From assembly GCF_000309385.1 (NCBI RefSeq), contig NZ_JH976537.1, positions 3,454,398 to 3,518,397 on the forward strand: a stretch of DNA of 64,000 nucleotides. Direction: 5' to 3'. Below are positions 38,355 to 47,399 of this stretch, one piece after another. Below the pieces are notes generated by a model. The model did not search any database. It worked only from the letters and a program-made list of their open reading frames with translations, and was not told the origin of the DNA. This DNA comes from Nodosilinea nodulosa PCC 7104. GTDB lineage: Bacteria > Cyanobacteriota > Cyanobacteriia > Phormidesmidales > Phormidesmidaceae. Both the position numbers and the translations under genes were made by a program. Position 1 is the first letter of the stretch. Each line of letters starts with the position of its first letter.

Positions 38355-38854
38355 AGCAATAGCTGGGTTAGACGGTACAGGCCATGACCATGGGTAAAAA
38401 CTCAAGAAAGGTGCGATCGCTCAGGATCGCAGCATCATAAACCAAATCAGCCGTTTGCACTAGGTAGATGTACCATTCCCCTGGGCTAAAGGTCGAACTG
38501 TAGCCGCGAAGATTCGCTCTCTGCTGGCGTGCGTCCAGCCTCGAATCTAAACACCCTATCGACCAGAGAAAACTTTACTAGTGAGATTGCAGGAACTTTG
38601 ACATTGTAAAAGTTACGTAAACTATCCAATAGTAATACAGAGATCTACAGAGATCCCGTATTTTCTCGTAGACCCCTTTACGGTGCTCTCCTGGGGTATT
38701 TAAGATGCCTAAGGATCCAACCCACGCACTATCACCGGGCACTGTAGCGAAGCGATCGGTCTTTGCTAAATCCGCTGGCCGTCAGTTTAGCCCTGCCCCC
38801 AGCCGAGGCCAATCTCCCATAAGAAATACTGTTCATTCAAACTGGGTTTAAGGG
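38355..38854. other. Long intergenic spacer
   Basis: About 500 bases between the Crp-like gene and the small RNA promoter. I see no protein gene. It holds the presumed promoter of the Crp-like gene and a duplicated CAGAGATC motif (about 38637-38655). No other structure is evident. Confidence 0.6.
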
Positions 38855-38883
38855 GTGACATTGCCTCAGGCTGGCCCTATAAT
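38855..38883 (+). promoter_or_regulatory. Sigma-70-type promoter of the Yfr2-like RNA
   Basis: A -35 box GTGACA (38855-38860), 17 bases, and a perfect -10 box TATAAT (38878-38883). The predicted start is near 38890, just before the conserved RNA. Confidence 0.75.
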
Positions 38884-38889
38884 TCAAAT

Positions 38890-38958
38890 TGTGTGAGGAG
38901 CGAACCAGAAGAGATGCCGAGACGAAACACGGCCAGTCGTCGGCATCTCTTTTGTTTT
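38890..38958 (+). ncRNA. yfr2: Yfr2-family (Cyano-1) small RNA
   Basis: A 12-bp perfect stem (38909-38920 with 38940-38951) closes a 19-base loop containing GAAACACGGCCAG, and is followed by TTTGTTTT. The length (about 65-70 nt), the 5' GAGGAG region, the loop with GAAACA and GGCCAG, and the terminator-like stem match the Yfr2/Cyano-1 family of abundant cyanobacterial RNAs. The role of Yfr2 RNAs is not settled; regulation of mRNAs through the loop is likely. The family call is from memory of the motif. Confidence 0.68.
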
Positions 38959-39097
38959 GTACCTGTTCCCGGCCCAATGCGGTCTCTTCAATTTGGGTGG
39001 CCCACTTCACGTCACCTCCAGACTCGTTAGAGACAGGGCAAAGACGCTAAGGCGTGAGAAATTCAGTAACGCAGAAGAGATAGAGCGAAATTAAACT

Positions 39098-39120
39098 GGC
39101 GCTGCCTGTATAGCAGCGCC
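39098..39120 (-). terminator. Hairpin after the alpha/beta-hydrolase gene
   Basis: GGCGCTGC (39098-39105) pairs perfectly with GCAGCGCC (39113-39120) around a 7-base loop. On the minus strand it is followed by AGTTTAATTTCG, a weak U-tract. It lies 38 bases after the stop of the hydrolase gene. Confidence 0.5.
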
Positions 39121-39157
39121 GTCGCCGCATGGGTTCTTCGCTCTAAGTTGAGCAGGG

Positions 39158-40054
39158 CTAGCTCTCAGGTTTTTGGGCCGTGATTAGAATGTCCTGCAAA
39201 ATTTTGGCAACTACCTGGGGCTGTTCTACCATGGCCAGGTGTCCGCAGTTTTGGATTTCAATGACCGGCGACTGTCTGGCCTGTACGTGCTTCTGGTAGC
39301 CGGCCAGGTGGTTTACGTAGCGTGGATTCATGACCTGATCTTGGCAGCCAGCTACAAAATAGATCGGCTGCTCAAGGGCTGCGACAATTTGAGGCAGCAG
39401 GTGAACTTCGGCCTCAGTGGTAGATTCTAGCAAGGCGCCCAGAGCGGCTGCCCCATCGGCCTGGAGTAGATCAAGGCAGCGATCGCGGCCCCAGGCATAA
39501 TCCAGCGGTCGATGCACCATCATGCGCGTCAGCAGCAGCGGCAGCAGCGTATGGCGCAGCCAGGGGCGTCGCCAGCCCACAATATATTGCCCCGCCTGGC
39601 GAAACCGCTGAAACTCCCGCTCCAAATAAATGCCCCCGCCAGCATTGAGGCAGACCACCCCCTGCACCTGCTGCGGGTAGCAATGGGCCATCCAGAGGGC
39701 GATACTGCCGCCTAACGAATGACCCACCAGCCATACAGGACCTAGAGCAAGCTGCTCCAGTAACGCGGCCAAATCGCGGGCATAGGCCCCCAACCCGTAG
39801 GGCGATACCGAGGCCCCCAGGGCCTCGGCAGCGGCGGGTACACCGGGCTGGAAGCGATCGAGTTCATAGCGCGACTCCCCAAACCCCCGCAGGTCATAAA
39901 CCAGGCAAGTATGGGAGGGGGATAGCTGATCAATCACAGGCTGCCAATACCGATGACTTAGCAGCCAACCATGGACAAAAACCAGGGGAATCGATTCCCT
40001 AATGGCAGTCAGATGATAGTAGTGAGGTACGCCAAAAACTGGGATGGTGGCCAT
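39158..40054 (-). CDS. Alpha/beta-hydrolase
   Basis: 298 residues. The nucleophile elbow is GHSLGG, the oxyanion region is FVHGWLLSHRYW, the Asp is likely in VAGCQDQVMN, and the His is in NCGHLAMVEQP. YDLRGFGES fits the lipase/peptidase/epoxide-hydrolase-like subgroup. The substrate cannot be predicted. It is a lone gene with a probable terminator at 39098. Confidence 0.9.
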   Translation of the reverse strand: MATIPVFGVPHYYHLTAIRESIPLVFVHGWLLSHRYWQPVIDQLSPSHTCLVYDLRGFGESRYELDRFQPGVPAAAEALGASVSPYGLGAYARDLAALLEQLALGPVWLVGHSLGGSIALWMAHCYPQQVQGVVCLNAGGGIYLEREFQRFRQAGQYIVGWRRPWLRHTLLPLLLTRMMVHRPLDYAWGRDRCLDLLQADGAAALGALLESTTEAEVHLLPQIVAALEQPIYFVAGCQDQVMNPRYVNHLAGYQKHVQARQSPVIEIQNCGHLAMVEQPQVVAKILQDILITAQKPES

Positions 40055-40095
40055 GGACCCATGGCCCTCTAGGCCTTTTCTTTGACCATCGTACC

Positions 40096-40860
40096 CTAGC
40101 TCATCAGACGGTAGCGCATACCCTCCGCAATTTTCTGGCCCAGATAATCTGGAATTAAGCTCTCATTGGGGCCTAGCAAATAGAGAATAAGGCGAGTACG
40201 TCCCCGCCATACCAGCAGATTGGCGTTGACCACCAGCAAATCTTCCTGCCAAATGGCATACATTACCTTATAGAAAAGGCCTGGCTGGTTGTCAGCTTCA
40301 ATCAGTAGCGCTGGCAAATGAAAAACTGGATCCACATAAAATTCCGTTTCTACCCGCTCCAGGCCCGCATCCAGATTAAACTCCACAGTCAGCATTTCTT
40401 CTACTTCAAAATGCCCTGCCAGAGTCTCTTGAATGGCGCGACAAACATTCTCCGTGGTTTTAGGACTCAGCGCCTTCCCCCCTCGAGACACCACTAGCTT
40501 GATGAACACAAGCATTGGCGGATAAATCTGCCCGTAGAGGCTGAGATTGTGAATTGTCAGACCATAGGCGGCCAGCACGCCAAAAATGTCGCTCAGCAAA
40601 AACGATTGATTGCGATAGACAAAGTGAAGGGCGCTCTTGCTGCCCTCAGGTTTAATATCGAGAACTGCCTTGCGCTGTTTGTAGAGTTGATAGGCCAAGC
40701 GCAGATTCTGCAGCTGAATCTCGCTGCTGACAAACTGCTCATAGAATTGCGGAAAGGCACGGTTGAAGCGCTTCAAAAGCTCAACCGTTGAGGGGTTTAA
40801 TCCAGCGGCCATGGTTGGAAGGATGGAACTCCATGGAGGTAACGTTAACATCTGCCGCAT
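40096..40860 (-). CDS. ACT-like regulatory protein (cyanobacterial)
   Basis: 254 residues. ATG at 40858-40860 has AAGG at a 7-base spacing; an internal ATG at 40812 is an alternative. SALHFVYRNQSFLLSDIFGVLAAYGLTIHNLSLYGQIY and PALLIEADNQPGLFYKVMYAIWQEDLLVVNANLLVWRGR-like blocks are two ACT-type ligand-binding repeats, comparable to those at the C-terminus of GlnD. ACT domains bind small metabolites, often amino acids. There is no catalytic domain, so it may be a sensor or a partner of another enzyme. Confidence 0.68.
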   Translation of the reverse strand: MRQMLTLPPWSSILPTMAAGLNPSTVELLKRFNRAFPQFYEQFVSSEIQLQNLRLAYQLYKQRKAVLDIKPEGSKSALHFVYRNQSFLLSDIFGVLAAYGLTIHNLSLYGQIYPPMLVFIKLVVSRGGKALSPKTTENVCRAIQETLAGHFEVEEMLTVEFNLDAGLERVETEFYVDPVFHLPALLIEADNQPGLFYKVMYAIWQEDLLVVNANLLVWRGRTRLILYLLGPNESLIPDYLGQKIAEGMRYRLMS

Positions 40861-41196
40861 CAGGAAACCTTAGCCAAGCAACAACCTCCCCCCGCCCTGG
40901 CCTTGCATACAGCTGCTGACGTCCAAAAAAAACCTGGACTAAGCCGTATTTTGCGCTGTCCTAGGCAGCGGGTTGAGACCTCTAGCGGTAGGCCCTTGAG
41001 GAGAGGCCCTGTCTCCCTGAAGGAGCCGACATAAATCTCGATATCGCTAGAGGCATCGGGATTTTATAGGGATATACTATGAGAAAAGGTGCTCAGACCT
41101 CAGTTTAGCCTTAGCCGTAGCTCTTGTGTTGCGTGATTGTGAGGCTTAGACTTATGCCGTTGAGCTTGTGCCACTTCACTATCAGACAGGGCCTGC
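40861..41196. other. Intergenic region with an imperfect hairpin
   Basis: No gene is seen in 336 bases. An imperfect stem-loop of CCTTGAGGAGA with TCTCCCTGAAGG occurs near 40992-41024, and TATACT at about 41074 is a candidate -10 box for the downstream GNAT gene. Confidence 0.45.
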
Positions 41197-41718
41197 ATGG
41201 GTTTTTGGAAAAGTCTTTTTGTCGGATCTGACGATCCTTCGTCTGGGGAGACAAAGTCGGCGACTACCGTCTTAGAGGCTCTGTCTGAGCAAGGAGAAGG
41301 GTCGACTATTGTCTTCAGCACCGATCGCGACCTCGATCTCTACGAGCTAGAAGAGTTGTGCAACGCTGTGGGTTGGGCGAGGCGGCCCATTCGCAAAGTT
41401 AAGAAAGCCATCCAGCACAGCTATCTGGTGGTCACTATGTGGGAGCAGCGGGGCGCTCGCCGCCGCTTGGTGGGCTTCTCGCGGGCCACCTCTGACCATG
41501 CCTTCAACGCCACCATTTGGGATGTAGTGGTGCATCCTGACTTTCAGGGACGCGGCCTGGGCAAAGAGCTGATGCGTCAGCTGATTAAAAAACTGCGCAG
41601 CGAAGACATCAGCAATGTGACGCTGTTTGCTGACCCCCAGGTTGTCGACTTTTACAAGGGACTGGGCTTTATGCCCGACCCTGAAGGGATTAAAGGGATG
41701 TTTTGGTATCCAGACTAG
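41197..41718 (+). CDS. GNAT N-acetyltransferase, Ycf52-like
   Basis: 173 residues. [34 protein letters not shown] carries the acetyl-CoA pyrophosphate loop (Q/RxxGxG/A, here QGRGLG), followed by [19 protein letters not shown]. This matches Ycf52, encoded in red-algal plastids and related to the plant plastid acetyltransferases (NSI/GNAT). It acetylates a protein or small-molecule amine; the substrate is unknown. Confidence 0.85.
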   Translation: MGFWKSLFVGSDDPSSGETKSATTVLEALSEQGEGSTIVFSTDRDLDLYELEELCNAVGWARRPIRKVKKAIQHSYLVVTMWEQRGARRRLVGFSRATSDHAFNATIWDVVVHPDFQGRGLGKELMRQLIKKLRSEDISNVTLFADPQVVDFYKGLGFMPDPEGIKGMFWYPD

Positions 41719-41727
41719 CTTTAACCG

Positions 41728-42141
41728 CTAAGGAGCTTTAGCAATTGCCTTAGCCTGCTGAATCCATAGGCTGACCTGATCAGCGGTGGGGCACAGGTCG
41801 TTGCGCTGGAGCGTAGCCACATGTAGCCGCCGTAGGCGGGTATACAATCCCTGGGCCGTGCAATCTGCCAACTGAGCCACCGACATGATGCCCGTATGCA
41901 GTAGCAGCCCGCTAAACTGACAACCCACCGCAGGAACCTGGGCCAAATCAGCTAAAATTACCCACTTGTTTACGTAGCGCAGCGGCACCTGCATCCTTTG
42001 GGCCAGGGTCTGGCGGCGGGCCATAGAGGCTCCGTAGCGACGGAGTTGGTCAGTGCTAGTTAGCCCCAGTTGAACCATAGTTTGGGCGTGGGCAGGGCTT
42101 AGCCCTGGCAATTGATCTAGGGGGTAGACTGGGGGGGCCAT
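41728..42141 (-). CDS. DUF4332 helix-hairpin-helix protein
   Basis: 137 residues with two HhH-like pairs: LPGLSPAHAQTMVQLGLTSTDQLRRYG and VPAVGCQFSGLLLHTGIMSVAQLADC. This is the DUF4332 pattern, thought to bind DNA or act as a scaffold. Convergent with the GNAT gene, 9 bases apart. Function unknown. Confidence 0.85.
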   Translation of the reverse strand: MAPPVYPLDQLPGLSPAHAQTMVQLGLTSTDQLRRYGASMARRQTLAQRMQVPLRYVNKWVILADLAQVPAVGCQFSGLLLHTGIMSVAQLADCTAQGLYTRLRRLHVATLQRNDLCPTADQVSLWIQQAKAIAKAP

Positions 42142-42240
42142 AGATGAACCATAACGGAAGGAAGTGGAGTCAGTTTGCGGCCGCAGCCAGCTGTGACAGT
42201 TGGGCGAAAAAGCAGGTTATACTGATTGAACGTTGAACTA

Positions 42241-42314
42241 CGGGATGTAGCGCAGCTTGGTAGCGCGCCTGCTTTGGGAGCAGGATGTCGCAGGTTCAAA
42301 TCCTGTCATCCCGA
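42241..42314 (+). tRNA. trnP: tRNA-Pro (UGG)
   Basis: 74 bases. The acceptor stem CGGGATG pairs with CATCCCG, with discriminator A (CCA not encoded). The anticodon loop TTTGGGA within CTGCT...AGCAG gives anticodon TGG. The T arm contains GGTTCAAAT. All stems pair. It reads UGG and probably most proline codons by wobble. Confidence 0.97.
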
Positions 42315-42471
42315 TTTTGAGTATAGGGTTTTCGCCTGGGCGGCTAGCTCGACTGGCACAAGCATCTATACAAACCTGCCTTAGTCTGTAGTATCTATAG
42401 TCAATACTATCGGCGGTCATCGGATTGACTCTCGATTGCTCCCTCCTATCGTTAGCCCCAGCGAAAGCCCT

Positions 42472-43275
42472 ATGCGCAAGCTATTTTCCTCTATTTTGCG
42501 GCCCCTCCCCTTGGTTACTGCCCTGGTTAGCGGCAGCCTGCTAGGGGGTAATTTGGTTCTGCCTCTGCCAGCCTTTGCCCTAGGTGAAGATGCCATCGTC
42601 AATAAGTTAGAACAGGTGCCAGTTTTCATTATTTTGAACTCTGATGGCCAGCCTCTGACCGCATCGGCTGAGGTCGACAACCAGGAGAGGAAAGTGCCCG
42701 TGGTGTTTATTGACGGGGAGGCTGCCCACGAATTTTTGGCGCGCGCCCAACAGGAAGACCCTAGCGCCGAGGTGGCATTAGTGGATCTGGGCACGCTCTA
42801 CAAAGAAACGGTGCTCAGCCATGACGAACAGACTCCTCTGCTGTATCTGCCCATCGGCAATGAGCTAGAGACAGCGACCCAGCTTGAGTCTAATTTTCAG
42901 GGGGTGCCTTTGTTTATTGCTCGCCAGGGTGCCGACGGTCCCTATCTCACCATCAACCAAGATGGTAAAACTTCACTGCCCATGTTCTTTTCCCGCAACG
43001 ACTTGCAGACGCTGCTCGATCGCTATGAGGAAAATAACGCCGATGCCGCCAACAATATAGTCATTCAGGTGCTATCGCTCGAATGGTTGCTGGCTACCAT
43101 GACTAACAACAGCGACCCCGCCCTGGATGCTCAGCTGGAGCAAGTGCGGCTGTTCCCCGCTACCGAGGTATTGAACTATATTCGGAACCAGGAGTCTGGA
43201 GGCGCCCCTGCCGGAGGTGCTCCCGCTGCTGGCTCCCCCCCCGCCGAAGCCGCCCCACCGGCAGGGACACCCTAG
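42472..43275 (+). CDS. Tic22-family protein
   Basis: 267 residues from the ATG at 42472 (an earlier frame start at 42436 is less likely). A signal peptide (MRKLFSSILRPLPLVTALV... to PAFA) is followed by the Tic22 fold: KLEQVPVFIILNSDGQPL, VPVVFIDGEAAHEFL, EVALVDLGTLYKETV and FQGVPLFIA. Cyanobacterial Tic22 is periplasmic or thylakoid-associated and works in outer-membrane biogenesis as a chaperone, possibly with Omp85. The C-terminus is Ala/Pro/Gly-rich. It is followed by a perfect terminator hairpin. Confidence 0.9.
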   Translation: MRKLFSSILRPLPLVTALVSGSLLGGNLVLPLPAFALGEDAIVNKLEQVPVFIILNSDGQPLTASAEVDNQERKVPVVFIDGEAAHEFLARAQQEDPSAEVALVDLGTLYKETVLSHDEQTPLLYLPIGNELETATQLESNFQGVPLFIARQGADGPYLTINQDGKTSLPMFFSRNDLQTLLDRYEENNADAANNIVIQVLSLEWLLATMTNNSDPALDAQLEQVRLFPATEVLNYIRNQESGGAPAGGAPAAGSPPAEAAPPAGTP

Positions 43276-43318
43276 GGAATCCTAGCGGCTTAGATAAACG
43301 ATTTAGCTGCTGAAGCTG

Positions 43319-43351
43319 ACGCAACGGGGAGGCATTGCCTCCCCGTTGCGT
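43319..43351. terminator. Bidirectional terminator between tic22 and the phosphoketolase-like gene
   Basis: ACGCAACGGGGAGGCA (43319-43334) pairs with TGCCTCCCCGTTGCGT (43336-43351), a nearly perfect 16-bp inverted repeat lying between convergent genes. Confidence 0.8.
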
Positions 43352-43359
43352 TGTTACCA

Positions 43360-45564
43360 CTAGCCTAGGAGCGCTGTTGCCCTAGCCACAAAGTTGTCGG
43401 CGGTAAGCCCATTGAGGGCCATAATCTGCCCGGCACTGGCCGTGGTTTCGCCCCGCTTCCAGGCAAAGGTGTCGCGGGGCAGCGGTGTACGCAGCAGGAT
43501 GGGTTCGAGGATAGCGCTAGAACCGCCCGTGACCCCGATCAGAGCATCGCCGTCAAAGAGATGGGCAAACCCGGCATCGTCTAAAAAGCCATCGTCGGGT
43601 TCAGAGCACATATCCCAGGCCACATCGCTAGGGCGGTAGAGCTGACGGGGGTTGATGACGGCTACAATTCGGCTGCCGATGCCGCTGGCGGCCAGCTGCT
43701 CGGCGGCTTCGAACACGGGCAGCAGCGTCATGTCGCCGACGACGGCAAACACGACGGTTTTTGGGCCGGGGCGTGTGGCCAGCGCGATCGCACCATCGCG
43801 CAGGGCCTGGCGGGTCTGCTCAAAGGTGGTGCGAATCGGCAGGGGGGACTTGCTGGCCGTAATGGTGACTCCCTTGTTGCGGGTGCCCAAGGCCCAGTCG
43901 TAGCACACCTGAATGCTGTTAGCGTCGGTGGGAAACAGAGGGTACACGTTGCCGTTGCGCATCATGCCGGCAAAATAATTCTCGATTTCGGGTCGCTGGT
44001 GGGTCCAGCCGTTGCGGCCCTGCTCTAGGGCTCCGGCGGTGAACAGGGTGATAGTGGAGGGGGTGGGGCGGCGCAGCTCGGCCATGGCCTGGGTGACGGT
44101 CTGCCAGATGGGTAGACCATTGATCGCAAACGATTCGTAGGAGCACCACAGCGATCGCGCCCCAAACAGGGCCTGGGCCGCCGCTAGGCCAGCGCAGGCA
44201 TCTTCGCTCAGGGGTTCGTAGACCTGGCCCTGGGGCTGCTGGAAGTAGGTGGCATCGGCGGTAGGGTGAATGATTTTGAGCGCCTGGTTGATGTTGTTGA
44301 TGCCAGAGGCGGCGTTGCCGTCTGCATTGGTGACCACAAACTGGGCGTCTTGCTGGCCGACATGGCCCACCAGCGACCCCATGGCGGTGGTGGCCACCTG
44401 CTTGTCGCCCCCGACCGGGAACTCATTGAGGGGCAAGGTGCCCAGGTCGGCCAGGGGCAAGATCGATTCTGTTACGGCTGTGCTAGCGCTGGGGCCACCC
44501 ATAGACCGCTCGTAGTTTGTGCGCACTAGCGCCCAGGCCTCGGGGTGCAGGGCGCGGCTGGTGAGAGCGCTGACGATGTAGTCGCGCTGGAGAGAGTCGC
44601 CGGGGTAGAGGTTGTGGGACTGGGCACCGCGCTTGTGCACGCCAGCCCCTTTGAGCTGCTTGACGATGAGCACGGTGAGGGTGCCGCCCAGGGCCAGCTT
44701 GGCGGCTTTGTCAGTGGCTTCGAGCACGGCCTGGGTAAAGGCGAACCGCTGGGGGAAGGAGAAGGCGGTGCTGTCGACGTAGTCGCCGGGCTGGCTGGCG
44801 TCATCGTAATCTTTGGCGTCGACCAGCACCACTTCCTGGAAGCCGTTGCCGCGCCAGTAGTCGATCATGGCCTGGTTGGACTTGGTTGAGACCATGCTGT
44901 GATGCTCTTGGGAAAAACCGTTCCACACCAGGATGGGCAGGATATTGGTGACGCTGGGATAGGCGGTGTTGAAGTGGCCAAAGCTGCTCATGATGTAGGG
45001 TTCGCCCAGGCCGCCGTCGCCAATGGTGACGGGGAACAGCACCCCAGGGTGCAGCTTGGCCCCCGCCATGGCAAAGTGTTGCCCCTGGCCCAGGGGGCCA
45101 GCAGGGGCCAGCAGGCCGGGAATTTGCCCTGACAGGTGGCCCAGCAGGCCGTGGGTTTCGCGGAAGCGATCGCACAGCTGCTGCACGGTCTCAATGCCCA
45201 TGGCTTCGAGGGAGCGATCTAAGAAGACATTGCTGTAGAAGCCGGGGGCGTGGTGACCGACTTCGGTGACGATGTTTTTGTGGCCCAGCATGACCAGAGC
45301 GGCGATCGCATCGGCAATGCTGGCAAAGCCGCCGGGGTGGCCCGACTCCTTGCTGGCGGTTACCTGGAGGGTGAGGTAGCGCAGGGCATCGGCGGCCAGC
45401 AGGGTTTGGTAAACGGCTACCGGGTCGCTGGGGGAGGCAATGGCGGTCTGTCCTTTTGCGATCGCCGCCGCCTGACCGTAGGCGGCAAACTCAGGGGGCA
45501 GCGCCCCGAAATGCTGAATACCCTCACAAAAGGCCGGAATCGATTGCGTGCTGGCAGCCGTCAT
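43360..45564 (-). CDS. Thiamine-diphosphate-dependent phosphoketolase/transketolase-like enzyme
   Basis: 734 residues from the ATG at 45562-45564 (preceded by AGGGGG); an upstream open extension is not conserved. SKESGHPGGFASIADAIAAL and GHHAPGFYSNVFL start the ThDP domain. GDGGLGEPYIM... to LPILVWNGF fits the GDG-(about 30)-N metal/ThDP motif, and the middle domain has HKRGAQSHNLYPGD. It resembles the second, atypical phosphoketolase of cyanobacteria (similar in size to Synechocystis Sll0529) rather than classical Xfp. If a phosphoketolase, it splits xylulose 5-phosphate or fructose 6-phosphate to acetyl phosphate; transketolase activity is the alternative. Confidence 0.8.
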   Translation of the reverse strand: MTAASTQSIPAFCEGIQHFGALPPEFAAYGQAAAIAKGQTAIASPSDPVAVYQTLLAADALRYLTLQVTASKESGHPGGFASIADAIAALVMLGHKNIVTEVGHHAPGFYSNVFLDRSLEAMGIETVQQLCDRFRETHGLLGHLSGQIPGLLAPAGPLGQGQHFAMAGAKLHPGVLFPVTIGDGGLGEPYIMSSFGHFNTAYPSVTNILPILVWNGFSQEHHSMVSTKSNQAMIDYWRGNGFQEVVLVDAKDYDDASQPGDYVDSTAFSFPQRFAFTQAVLEATDKAAKLALGGTLTVLIVKQLKGAGVHKRGAQSHNLYPGDSLQRDYIVSALTSRALHPEAWALVRTNYERSMGGPSASTAVTESILPLADLGTLPLNEFPVGGDKQVATTAMGSLVGHVGQQDAQFVVTNADGNAASGINNINQALKIIHPTADATYFQQPQGQVYEPLSEDACAGLAAAQALFGARSLWCSYESFAINGLPIWQTVTQAMAELRRPTPSTITLFTAGALEQGRNGWTHQRPEIENYFAGMMRNGNVYPLFPTDANSIQVCYDWALGTRNKGVTITASKSPLPIRTTFEQTRQALRDGAIALATRPGPKTVVFAVVGDMTLLPVFEAAEQLAASGIGSRIVAVINPRQLYRPSDVAWDMCSEPDDGFLDDAGFAHLFDGDALIGVTGGSSAILEPILLRTPLPRDTFAWKRGETTASAGQIMALNGLTADNFVARATALLG

Positions 45565-45791
45565 GCGTAAACCCCCTAACGAGCGTGAATAAAGCGGTAT
45601 TGGCCCTGGCCCAGTCTGCACCGGGGCGCTTTTGCCCGGCCCCTCGGCACTGGCCGAGCTGCATTGTATACAGCACAAAACCTCTTAACCATCCTACACA
45701 GGGACGGGGGCACAGCAACGGGGCGCACGATTGCGATTCTAGGGAGCGCTGCATAGGGGTAAGCCAATCCAGGCGCTGCGCCGACGGGGCT

Positions 45792-46244
45792 TTAGCCGGA
45801 TGAGGCCAGCACCCTGGGCAACCAGCTCAGCGCTAGCCCCAGCAGGGCCAGCCCCGACAGCCAGAGAAAAGCAGCGGTATCTTGGATGCCTAAAATCAGG
45901 TTGTCGACGCGGGCTAGCAGGGATACCGCCACCAACATAGCGAAATAGGCAAACAGCTGAAACTGTGTGACGGCCACCACCGCCAGCGAGGCAAGGCTGA
46001 GCGCCATTACGAAGTAGCCGATGTCGGACTGAAAGCCGAGCAAAATGACGCGACGGATCTGCGGCCAGAACAGCGTGATGGCGCCTGCCCCGCCAATGGC
46101 TATCCCGATGCTCAAGAGCCAGGCCGTTGGACCAGCCGATCGCGCGTGCAGAAAGCCGCCGTAGGTGGCGTGGGCAATGACCATGAGCGTCCAGGAAAGC
46201 CAGTGAACCCTGATCAGGGTAAGGAGTGAGCGGTCTTGGGGCAT
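45792..46244 (-). CDS. Hypothetical membrane protein
   Basis: 150 residues with about four membrane helices (WLSWTLMVIAHATYGGFL, WLLSIGIAIGGAGAITLFW, FVMALSLASLAVVAVTQFQLFAYF, AAFLWLSGLALLGLALSWL). No catalytic or transport motif is seen. It lies 22 bases upstream of the ferredoxin-like gene on the same strand and may be the last gene of that operon. Function unknown. Confidence 0.7.
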   Translation of the reverse strand: MPQDRSLLTLIRVHWLSWTLMVIAHATYGGFLHARSAGPTAWLLSIGIAIGGAGAITLFWPQIRRVILLGFQSDIGYFVMALSLASLAVVAVTQFQLFAYFAMLVAVSLLARVDNLILGIQDTAAFLWLSGLALLGLALSWLPRVLASSG

Positions 46245-46266
46245 GGCGATCGCACCTCAGCGGGGG

Positions 46267-46671
46267 CTACAGATTGGTGGAAATCGCCTGCACGGGGCAG
46301 GTGGGCACACACTGCTCGCAGACAATGCAGCGCGATCGCGAAAAGGTCAGCCGGTAGGTGTCACTGTCGAGGGTAAGAGCGCGGGTGGGGCAAACCCCCG
46401 TACAGAGGCCGCAGTGCACGCAGAGGTCTTCATCGACCACGATTTCGCCGCTGGCCCCCGAAACCTCAATGCCCTGGACCTCAAGCCAGTCGGTGGCATC
46501 GTTGAGGTGGTCAATGTCGCCGGATAGCTCAACCACCAGGGTACCCACCTGGTTGGGAGCCACCTGGGCGCGAATGATGTTGGCGGCAATGTTAAAGTCC
46601 TTGGCCAAACGGTAGGTAATCGGCATATGCACCGATCGCTTGGGGAAAATCAGCTTGACCCGTTTTTTCAT
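46267..46671 (-). CDS. NIL-domain plus 2x[4Fe-4S] ferredoxin
   Basis: 134 residues from the ATG at 46669-46671. The N-terminal NIL domain (KRVKLIFPKRSVHMPITYRLAKDFNIAANIIRAQV-like, NQVGTLVVELSG) is the small-molecule-binding module seen in methionine ABC ATPases. The C-terminal domain has two CxxCxxCxxxCP sets: DLCVHCGLCTGVCPTRAL and SRCIVCEQCVPTCPVQAI. This fusion is conserved in cyanobacteria and is a likely redox carrier regulated by a ligand. Electron partners are unknown. Confidence 0.9.
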   Translation of the reverse strand: MKKRVKLIFPKRSVHMPITYRLAKDFNIAANIIRAQVAPNQVGTLVVELSGDIDHLNDATDWLEVQGIEVSGASGEIVVDEDLCVHCGLCTGVCPTRALTLDSDTYRLTFSRSRCIVCEQCVPTCPVQAISTNL

Positions 46672-46791
46672 AGCCGACCCATTCACCCCAATTCTTTTAC
46701 ACTTAACATCAGCGGGCTGCTCCTATCCTAACCGGAGAGTTGGCCTGCCTGTTATGTCCTAGCGCCTAACCCCCAGGGAAGTTTGTATGCC

Positions 46792-47373
46792 ATGGCAGAT
46801 AATCAGCCCCTCACGTCAGATATTGCCCCCAGCCGCGCCCGCAATCTGGTAGTGGCGGTAGCCGCCGTGGTGCTGGCCGCCGCCATGTTCTTGGGCATTC
46901 GCACCCAGTCGGCCACCCTCTCCCTCAGCGAACTAGCCGCCAGCGCGGTGCCCTACGAAGAGGCCCAAACCAACGGCAAGCCGACCCTGCTGGAGTTCTA
47001 TGCCAACTGGTGCACCAGCTGTCAGGCGATGGCGGGCGATATGGCTGAGCTACGGGAGAGCTATGGCGATCGCGTCAACTTTGTCATGCTCAACATCGAC
47101 AACAACAAGTGGCTGCCCGAAATGCTGGCCTACCGGGTCGAGGGCATTCCCCACTTTGTCTACATGGGCAGCGCGGGCGACCCGATTGCCACCGCCGTGG
47201 GTGAGCAGCCCCGCCAAATCCTCAGCGAAAATTTGGATGCGCTGATGGCTGAGGCGCCCCTGCCCCACCAGCAGACCTTTGGCCGCACCTCGGCGATCGA
47301 GGGCGATGTTGTATTCAGGCAGAGTGCGGTCAATAATGACCCTCGTGCCCACGGCAGCACGGTGGTGAACTGA
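46792..47373 (+). CDS. txlA: Thioredoxin-like TxlA (HCF164 homologue)
   Basis: 193 residues from the ATG at 46792 (AGGGAAG upstream). One membrane anchor (LVVAVAAVVLAAAMFLGI) is followed by a thioredoxin domain with FYANWCTSCQAM (W73, C74, C77). The VEGIPHFVYM loop carries the cis-Pro. HCF164/TxlA is a thylakoid-lumenal or periplasmic reductase that works with CcdA in cytochrome c and photosystem biogenesis. The active site WCTSC is intact. Confidence 0.9.
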   Translation: MADNQPLTSDIAPSRARNLVVAVAAVVLAAAMFLGIRTQSATLSLSELAASAVPYEEAQTNGKPTLLEFYANWCTSCQAMAGDMAELRESYGDRVNFVMLNIDNNKWLPEMLAYRVEGIPHFVYMGSAGDPIATAVGEQPRQILSENLDALMAEAPLPHQQTFGRTSAIEGDVVFRQSAVNNDPRAHGSTVVN

Positions 47374-47399
47374 GCCTACGTGCGGTCTCAAACTCCGAA

